DNA of 33,693 nucleotides, taken from positions 1 through 33,693 of the IMG/VR virus record IMGVR_UViG_3300017527_000462, one strand, 5' to 3'. The position numbers and the translations under genes are program-made. This stretch comes from a virus. The notes below the pieces were generated by a model that saw nothing but the letters and a program-made list of their open reading frames with translations, was not told the origin of the DNA and searched no databases. Shown here piece after piece: positions 27,704 to 33,693 of this stretch (positions are counted from its first letter, which is position 1; every line of letters begins with the position of its first letter).

Positions 27704-27876
27704 AAACAGACCTGCAGAAACTCATCGCCCTTGCTGATGCTGCTAAAGCCGTCATGGAAACAGAAGCGGCGGCGGATAATGAACCGTTGCGCCGTGCCGT
27801 GAAAGCGACCGCCATCCACGCTGGCAGAGAGATTAGGGACGGGATGAAGGGCATAGACAAATATAGGGGGATATGA
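27691..27876 (+). CDS. Small helical protein after terminase
   Basis: A 61-residue helical protein (L-Q-K-L-I-A-L-A-D-A-A-K-A-V-M-E-T-E-A-A-A-D) overlapping the terminase end by 13 bases. It lies just before the strong terminator. It may help the packaging motor. No family is recognised. Confidence 0.55.
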   Translation: MDNLKTDLQKLIALADAAKAVMETEAAADNEPLRRAVKATAIHAGREIRDGMKGIDKYRGI

Positions 27877-27898
27877 TAACATAGCAACATAACCGCCT

Positions 27899-27904
27899 TA
27901 TAAT
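27899..27904 (+). promoter_or_regulatory. TATAAT element upstream of the portal leader
   Basis: A perfect TATAAT lies between the small protein and the terminator. The matching -35 position is ATAACA (27876-27881), poor. If used, transcription would start only a few bases before the terminator hairpin. Confidence 0.3.
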
Positions 27905-27913
27905 CGACTATAT

Positions 27914-27957
27914 AAGCCGCTTAGCATCTCATTTTAGAGAGCTAATCGGCTTTTTTT
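27914..27957 (+). terminator. Strong intrinsic terminator abutting the portal start
   Basis: AAGCCG / CGGCTT, then TTAGC / GCTAA, then TCTC / GAGA form a stem of about 15 bp with one C-T mismatch and one bulge. It is followed by T7 (27951-27957). The portal ATG lies only 4 bases past the T run, with no promoter or Shine-Dalgarno between. Confidence 0.88.
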
Positions 27958-27961
27958 GTTT

Positions 27962-29941
27962 ATGCAACCAGAAGACTACCAACAACTTAAAGCCGGCGTA
28001 TATCTTGCCAATCCCGCCACAGGCGCAACCAAAGCGCTGACCACTGAAAGCGATTGGTCAAATCTGTTCGGCTTTGCTGCCACTGGCGACGCGACGGCCA
28101 GCACCATCGCCGCCACTGTTTCGTGGGTGTACTCCGCTCTGTCAGAACGGCGCAAAACGCTAGGACAAATTGCGTATGCATGGGAATTGAACGGCGAACC
28201 GATAGAGGACGAGCGGTTGCCCTTCTTGCTCAAAACGATGCAATATGCAGCGCGGGCAGATAGGGCGATTCAATTGACCGGCAATTCGTACCTGTGGAAA
28301 TGGCGAAAGAACACGAGCCGCAAAATACACGCTATGCGATGGCTTGACCCTCGTGCCGTATCTCCTGATGAGATGTCAATACAGGACGGCGTTGGGTATA
28401 CGAACTATAAATACAACCAACAGAGCGGCGCATACTCGCAACATGTCAGCATCCCCGCCGATGATATTATACGAACGTATGTTGAGGGGCTGGCAGAGCT
28501 TGACCCCGATTCATCCGCCGCCAATGCTTACAACCTAGCCGCCCAAATCATCTGGGGGATGGAGCAAACAACGGATTCGTTCTACGATACGAACGGTTTA
28601 CCGATCATGCTTGTCACCGTTTCGGCGGGGGCGAGTAAGAAAAGCCGGGATGATACGCAGGCGGGATTCAAGCGGATATTTTCACGGCGGCGGAGTAAGG
28701 ACGGTAGCAAAGTGGTGGCCGTTTCTAACGATGTCACCATCACCCCGCTGTCATTTGCGCCAAAAGACCTGGCACAGGCTGAATTATCGGATCGTGAAAT
28801 ACGCGCTATTTATGCCGTCAATGAAATACCGCTTGACTTTTTGAACACAAGCGGCGACCGTGCCAAATCAGAACAGGCGACCAGAACGCTAGTGCTAACA
28901 ATGGCGGCGCGTTTCCAGATGATAGCCGACGAATTGAACGAGGATGCGGACATCCAAAAGGCGGGGCTATACCTGCGCGTTTTGGTGTCAAATCATCCAT
29001 CAATGAAGCGTGACATGGGGCTTGTCTTTGATGCCGTCATGAAAGCGGTGTCAAGTGGGATGACATTGCCCGCCGCGTTGTATATCAACGGCGTAAAGCC
29101 TGAGGATTTCCCCGATGGGATGCAGATAGAGCAACAGGCGGAGATTGTGCCAGAGCCAACGCCAGAACCGCCCGCCGATGTTGACCCCACCGACGAATTG
29201 AAAGCGGCTGAGATGTCGCAATTAAAGCGATTTGTGAGGAAGGGGACGCATAAAAAACGGCCGTTTTCTGCCGTTTATTTGTCCAAAGCAGCCGTAAAAG
29301 CAGAGATAACGGCGCAAGATGAGGCAGATATAGCCCAATTGAACGCCGATTTGCAAGAATTGATAGAAAAAGCAGCAAATGGCGAGATTCAAGAAGACGA
29401 CTTCAAAGAACAGTATTTATTGCTCTTTTTGCTGGCATTGCGAAGCGGTGCGGCATCGGGAGCGGCTGGAAGCATGACACAAGCGGGCAATGTTGCATTA
29501 TTGCGAATGGAGAAAGAGGCCGCCGAAAGTGTCGGCAAATTAGCATCGGAAATTTACGCGGGGCGGTATAGCGCGGGCGGTGTCAATCCATTGTCGCCTG
29601 ATGCGGAACCGTTCAACGCGGCAAGCGCCGACCAAACGCCAGAAACGGCCGTTTCTAAGATTGTGAACCGCGTCAAATTGTGGGGCGCGTCCGTATTGAG
29701 CGCTTTTTCCATTGGTCAAGTTTTCAGTGAAGCGAATAGTGAAGAAAAGCTGATGTGGGTTGTGGGACAGACTGACCATTGTTCTGATTGTTTGCGCCTA
29801 AATGGGCAAGTTCACACGGCGGATGAGTGGGCGGCGAGTGGATGGTCGCCCCAATCGGTTGATCTGGAATGTCGCGGCTATTATTGCCAATGCCGATTGG
29901 TTGACGTGCCAAGCGACACGCCAACAAACGGGGGATTCTAA
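27962..29941 (+). CDS. Portal protein fused to a MuF-like minor head domain
   Basis: A 659-residue protein (ATG at 27962; a TTG 6 bases earlier is possible). Residues about 1-380 are an HK97-family portal: T-V-S-W-V-Y-S-A-L, L-T-G-N-S-Y-L-W-K, then E-I-P-L-D-F-L-N. A Pro/Glu-rich hinge (P-E-P-T-P-E-P-P) follows. The last 150 residues match Mu gpF/SPP1 gp7-type proteins: M-W-V-V-G-Q-T-D-H-C-S-D-C, L-N-G-Q-V-H-T-A, Y-Y-C-Q-C-R-L. It forms the DNA entry ring and carries a second head function on the same chain. There is no Shine-Dalgarno before it. Confidence 0.88.
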   Translation: MQPEDYQQLKAGVYLANPATGATKALTTESDWSNLFGFAATGDATASTIAATVSWVYSALSERRKTLGQIAYAWELNGEPIEDERLPFLLKTMQYAARADRAIQLTGNSYLWKWRKNTSRKIHAMRWLDPRAVSPDEMSIQDGVGYTNYKYNQQSGAYSQHVSIPADDIIRTYVEGLAELDPDSSAANAYNLAAQIIWGMEQTTDSFYDTNGLPIMLVTVSAGASKKSRDDTQAGFKRIFSRRRSKDGSKVVAVSNDVTITPLSFAPKDLAQAELSDREIRAIYAVNEIPLDFLNTSGDRAKSEQATRTLVLTMAARFQMIADELNEDADIQKAGLYLRVLVSNHPSMKRDMGLVFDAVMKAVSSGMTLPAALYINGVKPEDFPDGMQIEQQAEIVPEPTPEPPADVDPTDELKAAEMSQLKRFVRKGTHKKRPFSAVYLSKAAVKAEITAQDEADIAQLNADLQELIEKAANGEIQEDDFKEQYLLLFLLALRSGAASGAAGSMTQAGNVALLRMEKEAAESVGKLASEIYAGRYSAGGVNPLSPDAEPFNAASADQTPETAVSKIVNRVKLWGASVLSAFSIGQVFSEANSEEKLMWVVGQTDHCSDCLRLNGQVHTADEWAASGWSPQSVDLECRGYYCQCRLVDVPSDTPTNGGF

Positions 29942-30354
29942 TGCCTATACTGACTAAGGGGTTCTCCGAAATAGAGCGCAAATTGGGTACTTTGCAGAGA
30001 TTCCAAGCATGGGCAGCGCCAGCTATCGAGTTGGGCGTTGATGCTATGTACAAACGAGCGACAAAATACGCGCCTGATTTCCCCACCAATACCTACACAC
30101 GGACGGGGAGACTGGGGCGGAGCATGGCGAAGTTAATCCGCTCCAATAGTAGGGGCGTAACTGGTACAGTTTACGGCACAGGTGCAAGCGCTCCGCATGG
30201 CATAGATTACACGGGGCTTGTCAAGGTTGAAGGGGAGCAAGCCGCCATCCATGCACTGCACAAATGGAAAACGGATAAAGACGACCTAGAAGATAGCCGC
30301 GCCGATATAGATGCGGCATTGGATAACGCAGTGAAAAAGGCATTAAGAAAATGA
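29941..30354 (+). CDS. HK97 gp10-like head-tail protein
   Basis: A 137-residue protein with K-Y-A-P-D-F-P and Y-T-R-T-G-R-L-G-R-S, the signature of gp10-like neck or head-closure proteins, then a beta part (G-T-V-Y-G-T-G-A). It starts in a TAATG overlap with the portal. In most phages this gene lies after the connector genes; here it sits before the protease-capsid gene. Confidence 0.7.
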   Translation: MPILTKGFSEIERKLGTLQRFQAWAAPAIELGVDAMYKRATKYAPDFPTNTYTRTGRLGRSMAKLIRSNSRGVTGTVYGTGASAPHGIDYTGLVKVEGEQAAIHALHKWKTDKDDLEDSRADIDAALDNAVKKALRK

Positions 30355-32231
30355 TTACAGTTAAACCAATCAAATCGGATAGCGCATGGGAATTGGACGT
30401 TTTAGGCATCCCCTACGGCGGACACGATAACGGGCGGGATAGTGATGCCCAGTATTTCGACGAAACCACGCAACTACACGCCGACAAATACGGACTGCCG
30501 ACGGCAACCGTTTACCATTCCCTGAATGACGACGGCAACGGATTAACCGATAGCGTCGAGTATGTCGGAAAGGCAACCGGTTACAAAGACAAACCAGATG
30601 GCAGATGGTATCGGGTAGCGCTTGACAAGCTATCCCCATCCGCCGCCAAACTTTGGGAAGCGGCAAAAGCGGGCGTTTTGTCCGTTTCATCTGGCACAGC
30701 TTCCCACCTGTCACGAATTAACGAGGCGACAGGGCATATTAAAGAGTGGCCTGTCTTTGAAATTGCCATGATACACGGCGGCGAAGGAAAAGAGCCAGCC
30801 AACAAATACGCTATCGCAGTGCCATTGCTCAAAGCATACGGCATTGATTTAGAACAACCGCAAACTATAGGCGACGTGCTAGAGGGCGAGGAATCGCCAG
30901 CACAAGCGACGGGCGCGGACATTATTAGTGAGTTACCAATAAAAAAAGAGGTAAACAAAATGAGCGAAGAAACACAAGCACCCGCCCTGACCCTAGAGGA
31001 CATCGCGGGCGCAATGAAAGCCGCCGTCGATCCAATTAGCGAACGATTGAGCGCATTAGAAGATAAGCCCGCCGACCCCATCGGCTATGCCGCAAAAGCG
31101 GCAACCGTTGAAATTGTGGACGAGGCAGACCGTCAACCCGCATTCAACACCCCCGCAGAATTCTATAGCGAGGTGATGAAAGCCCAACGTGGCGACGTTT
31201 CAAAACGTATGCTTCCGTTAAAATCGAACATGACGGGAGAAGGGACAGTTTACAAACTGCCCGACATCGCCGTTAATGCGATTAAAGCGGCAAGCGGTAA
31301 CAGCGAAGCCGTGCCAGCCGATGGTGGATTTTTGGTTGGTTCATCCGTACAACCCGGCGTTGTTCAGAACATGCACAGCGACGGCGAAGTGCTTAGCCGT
31401 GTTAATCCCGTCCAAATTGGCGAGGGTTTCAACGGAACAACCATTAACGCCATTGATGAAACGAAACGCACCGACGGATACCGCTGGGGCGGTGTGCAAG
31501 GTTATTGGCTGGCAGAAGCCGATGAGAAAACAAAGAGCAAACCGACCTTCCGTCAAATGGAAATGAAGCTTAAAAAAGTGGCGGCGTTGGTATATGCAAC
31601 GGATGAACTGTTGCAAGATACGACCGCCCTCGCCAGCGTCATCAATTCCACCGTCCCCGCTGAGTTGCGATTCCAAGTTGAAGATGCAATTATCAACGGT
31701 TCCGGCGTTGGGAAACCGCTCGGCATTTTGAATTCCGGCGCATTGGTAACAGTCGCCAAAGAATCGGGGCAAACGGCAACAACCATTGTTGCAGAAAACA
31801 TCGTCAATATGTGGGCGCGTCGCAGTGGTAGCAATCACGTCTGGTTTGTAAATCGTGACGTATTCCCGCAATTGATTCAATTATCCCTCGCCGTTGGTAC
31901 AGCGGGCGGGTCGTTGGTATTCATGCCACCCGGTGGCCTGAGTGGTTCGCCGTACGGTTCATTGTTAGGCGCTCCGGTTGTGGAAATTGAACACGCGCAA
32001 ACATTGGGAACGGTTGGCGATATTATCCTTGCTGATATGTCGCAATACGCGATGATTAATAAGGGCGGCATCGACCGCGCCGAAAGTATGCACGTCAGAT
32101 TCGTATATGATGAGAGCGTATTCCGTTTCGTTTATCGCGTTGATGGGCAGCCAGTTTGGAGTTCCCCATTAACACCCGCTCACGGCACGAACACCATTTC
32201 GCCATTCGTAGCACTAGCAACCCGCGCATAG
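30351..32231 (+). CDS. Prohead protease fused to HK97-fold major capsid protein
   Basis: A 626-residue single frame. Residues 1-180 resemble phage prohead proteases: Y-H-S-L (His56), then G-V-L-S-V-S-S-G (Ser at 111-114). Residues 204-626 are an HK97 major capsid protein: a helical delta-like region, P-A-D-G-G-F-L-V (about 321), then R-Q-M-E-M-K-L-K-K-V-A-A-L-V, G-S-G-V-G-K-P-L-G-I-L and V-W-F-V-N-R. An internal ATG at 30960 (Met204) has AAGAGGT at good spacing, so free capsid protein is probably made too. Self-cleavage of the fusion is the other route. Confidence 0.92.
   Translation: MITVKPIKSDSAWELDVLGIPYGGHDNGRDSDAQYFDETTQLHADKYGLPTATVYHSLNDDGNGLTDSVEYVGKATGYKDKPDGRWYRVALDKLSPSAAKLWEAAKAGVLSVSSGTASHLSRINEATGHIKEWPVFEIAMIHGGEGKEPANKYAIAVPLLKAYGIDLEQPQTIGDVLEGEESPAQATGADIISELPIKKEVNKMSEETQAPALTLEDIAGAMKAAVDPISERLSALEDKPADPIGYAAKAATVEIVDEADRQPAFNTPAEFYSEVMKAQRGDVSKRMLPLKSNMTGEGTVYKLPDIAVNAIKAASGNSEAVPADGGFLVGSSVQPGVVQNMHSDGEVLSRVNPVQIGEGFNGTTINAIDETKRTDGYRWGGVQGYWLAEADEKTKSKPTFRQMEMKLKKVAALVYATDELLQDTTALASVINSTVPAELRFQVEDAIINGSGVGKPLGILNSGALVTVAKESGQTATTIVAENIVNMWARRSGSNHVWFVNRDVFPQLIQLSLAVGTAGGSLVFMPPGGLSGSPYGSLLGAPVVEIEHAQTLGTVGDIILADMSQYAMINKGGIDRAESMHVRFVYDESVFRFVYRVDGQPVWSSPLTPAHGTNTISPFVALATRA
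30960..32231 (+). CDS. Internal-start form: major capsid protein alone
   Basis: The same frame read from the ATG at 30960 gives a 423-residue capsid protein of normal HK97 length, starting M-S-E-E-T-Q-A-P-A-L-T-L. The site AAAGAGGTAAACAAA precedes it. The A7 run just upstream (30941-30947) is also a place where slippage or an assembly indel could join or part the two frames. Confidence 0.65.
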   Translation: MSEETQAPALTLEDIAGAMKAAVDPISERLSALEDKPADPIGYAAKAATVEIVDEADRQPAFNTPAEFYSEVMKAQRGDVSKRMLPLKSNMTGEGTVYKLPDIAVNAIKAASGNSEAVPADGGFLVGSSVQPGVVQNMHSDGEVLSRVNPVQIGEGFNGTTINAIDETKRTDGYRWGGVQGYWLAEADEKTKSKPTFRQMEMKLKKVAALVYATDELLQDTTALASVINSTVPAELRFQVEDAIINGSGVGKPLGILNSGALVTVAKESGQTATTIVAENIVNMWARRSGSNHVWFVNRDVFPQLIQLSLAVGTAGGSLVFMPPGGLSGSPYGSLLGAPVVEIEHAQTLGTVGDIILADMSQYAMINKGGIDRAESMHVRFVYDESVFRFVYRVDGQPVWSSPLTPAHGTNTISPFVALATRA

Positions 32232-32248
32232 GGTAGGAGAAAAACATT

Positions 32249-32710
32249 ATGCAATCAGTAAGTAAAAGACACGCGATCCCCGTTCTTTATCCCGTAGCGG
32301 ATGCCCTAGCCGGCACAGTCACAACCGACGTTGTGGAAGTTTTGGGTGAGGGCGTTTTATTCGAGATTACCAAAGGCGTCGGCGCGACAGGTACTAGCAC
32401 CATCACGGTTTTGTCATGTGATGACGTGACCCCCACCACTACCGCCGCCGTCGCTTTCATGTATCGGATTAGCACGACCCCTGACACTTGGGGCGCTTGG
32501 ACGCAAGCCACAACGGCGGGTTTTGCTTTGACCGCTGGAAGCAATCAGATGTATCAGGTGTATGTCAACGCACAGGCATTGGCTACCAATAACTACGGAT
32601 ATGCGCAACTGTCCGCCGTTGAGGTTGTCAATTCACCCGTCGCCGCTGGCATCAACGCCTACATTGAACGTCTGCGATATGCAGACAGCCCCGAATCATT
32701 AATTGATTAA
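32249..32710 (+). CDS. Capsid decoration-like protein
   Basis: A 153-residue beta-rich protein directly after the capsid gene, with GGAGAAA before its ATG. It is rich in Thr, Val and Ala, has few charges and no enzyme motif; M-Y-R-I-S-T-T-P-D-T-W-G-A-W marks a beta core. The position is that of decoration or head-stabilising proteins. A strong hairpin follows. Confidence 0.6.
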   Translation: MQSVSKRHAIPVLYPVADALAGTVTTDVVEVLGEGVLFEITKGVGATGTSTITVLSCDDVTPTTTAAVAFMYRISTTPDTWGAWTQATTAGFALTAGSNQMYQVYVNAQALATNNYGYAQLSAVEVVNSPVAAGINAYIERLRYADSPESLID

Positions 32711-32721
32711 GTTTTGAAGTG

Positions 32722-32745
32722 ATGGGGGGCTTAATTGCCCCCCAT
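32722..32745 (+). terminator. Hairpin after the decoration-like gene
   Basis: ATGGGGGGC / GCCCCCCAT, a perfect 9-bp stem with a 6-base loop. The following sequence is TATTA rather than a T run, so it probably reduces transcription or marks an RNA 3' end rather than stopping it fully. Confidence 0.65.
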
Positions 32746-32762
32746 TATTAGCGAGGTGAATT

Positions 32763-33599
32763 ATGGCTGAAACCGTAGACGGAAAACATATTCAAATAGT
32801 CCAAACTAGCACAAGCACAGTAGATCGCGTTCCGTTTCAGGCTGATGTTTCAATGGGCAATGTTGACGGCTACTCTGTAATGTTTGGATTGGGTGAGCGC
32901 GAAAGTATGGCAGTGGTTGCCACGGGCGAGGACATCTGGCGAGGTAATGAATTGTCACCCGCGCCAACGTCGCACATTAGCATACCAATTCCAGACAGCG
33001 CGGGGGAGCAAATGACGGTTGTATCGGAATCTGTGAATGATACGGCGGCGGGCAGTGGCACACGTACGCTAATGATTCATTACATAGACACCGCCGGAGC
33101 CGAGCAGGATGAAACCGTAACAATGAACGGCACAACGCCAGTTAATACGGTCGCCACAGATATTATATTCGTGCAGTATATCCACACCGTAACGGCGGGA
33201 AATGGTAGCAGTCCCCGCGTTGCCGATGGTCACATCAAAATATACAAAACAGGCACGGCGGGGCTAGTTTATAATATGATAGCGGCGGGCGGCAATATGT
33301 CGTTAGTCCCTCATCGTATGGTTCCGGCTGGCAAAGTTTTGACAAATGTGACCTGGCATTGCGAAGAGGCACAGGACAAACGAACGGCGATCCGCATTCG
33401 TGCAACATCAATTCACAATGATCTACTGCCCTTCGTTTTTCTATTCAAAAATACGGCGTATATTCGCAAGGCGACCAGCGGATTGTTACCCGTTGCTGAA
33501 AGTTTCCCCGCCTTCACTATCATAAAAGTATCGGCGTGGGGCGACCAATCAGGCGCGGAGGTTTCCGTAGGTTGGTCGGGCATTCTCGCTCCCGCTTAG
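32763..33599 (+). CDS. Virion structural protein
   Basis: A 278-residue beta-rich protein with N-D-T-A-A-G-S-G-T-R-T-L-M-I, then Q-D-E-T-V-T-M-N-G-T-T-P-V, then G-H-I-K-I-Y. I recognise this series from structural proteins of several environmental phages (D-A-A-x-G-T-G-A-R-x-V and L-N-G-T-T), often called capsid or tail-fibre-associated. GCGAGGTG precedes the ATG. It ends 8 bases before the connector-region gene, across the contig join. Confidence 0.65.
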   Translation: MAETVDGKHIQIVQTSTSTVDRVPFQADVSMGNVDGYSVMFGLGERESMAVVATGEDIWRGNELSPAPTSHISIPIPDSAGEQMTVVSESVNDTAAGSGTRTLMIHYIDTAGAEQDETVTMNGTTPVNTVATDIIFVQYIHTVTAGNGSSPRVADGHIKIYKTGTAGLVYNMIAAGGNMSLVPHRMVPAGKVLTNVTWHCEEAQDKRTAIRIRATSIHNDLLPFVFLFKNTAYIRKATSGLLPVAESFPAFTIIKVSAWGDQSGAEVSVGWSGILAPA

Positions 33600-33693
33600 G
33601 TGGAATTATGAATATAACCTTTATTAAACAGTGCGATCCGACAAAAGACAGCGGTTGGAGTGCGTATAACATCGGCGATGAAGCCACGCTAAA
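33595..33693. repeat. Terminal direct repeat, right copy
   Basis: This is identical to bases 1-99. It holds the first 86 bases of the gene at 14-319, so the partial copy at 33608-33693 is not a second gene. Confidence 0.95.

Noticed and set aside
14-33599. Integrase, excisionase and attachment site
   Set aside because: No tyrosine or serine recombinase motif was seen in any reading frame with gene character, and no tRNA-like att core was found. The protein at 24762 has excisionase-like helix-turn-helix units but is larger and lacks a partner.
33595-33693. True terminal direct repeats of the packaged genome
   Set aside because: At 99 bases, cutting into a gene whose full copy is at the other end, the repeat fits assembly of a circular molecule better. 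Coverage data would decide.

Overview
The window is a complete tailed-phage genome of siphovirus type. The last 99 bases (33595-33693) are identical to the first 99, so the molecule closes into a circle of 33,594 bp. Nearly every gene is tightly packed, often with ATGA or TAATG overlaps. Sigma70-like promoters, Shine-Dalgarno sites and a lipobox point to a bacterial host. I cannot name the host from the sequence alone. No integrase, tRNA, CRISPR array or recognisable endolysin was found.

Rightward structural module, continuing across the contig ends (25559 to 33594, then 1 to 10442): a GIY-YIG nuclease carrying a terminase-small-subunit-like tail, small and large terminase, a portal fused to a MuF-like domain, a gp10-like protein, a prohead protease fused in frame to an HK97-fold capsid protein, a decoration-like protein, a second virion protein, a connector-region protein with an E2-type peripheral-subunit-binding domain, a gp6-like connector, a probable tail terminator, a tail tube protein, two tail chaperones joined by a likely -1 frameshift, a short tape measure, a Dit-like protein with a carbohydrate-binding-like domain, a hub-like tail protein and a fibre. 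It ends with three membrane proteins (holin/lysis candidates) and a strong terminator at 10488-10525.

Leftward accessory module (14546 down to 10658): two small hypothetical proteins, a lipoprotein-signal/transmembrane protein with a cytosolic winged-helix-like end, a small protein, a four-helix membrane protein with a coiled coil and winged-helix-like end, a beta-class adenine methyltransferase and micro-ORFs. A short rightward operon (14717-15524) diverges from it across a promoter pair with two copies of an 18-bp palindrome. A second leftward operon (17262 down to 15612) carries a Bet/RecT annealing protein and diverges from the main early operon. The two early promoters share one 18-bp palindrome that contains both -35 boxes.

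Rightward early module (17414-25450): small proteins, a PD-(D/E)XK-like nuclease, a long inverted repeat, a primase-helicase, an iteron-like cluster, a GIY-YIG nuclease, many small proteins (several preceded by a repeated hairpin leader), a cytosine-methyltransferase-like protein and a helix-turn-helix protein. The layout suggests a temperate or formerly temperate phage that may persist as a circular plasmid: iterons, a RepA-like helicase, operator-controlled divergent promoters and no integrase. A 10-bp palindrome, AACGGCCGTT, occurs 15 times in all reading frames and in intergenic DNA. It is the strongest unexplained signal in the window.
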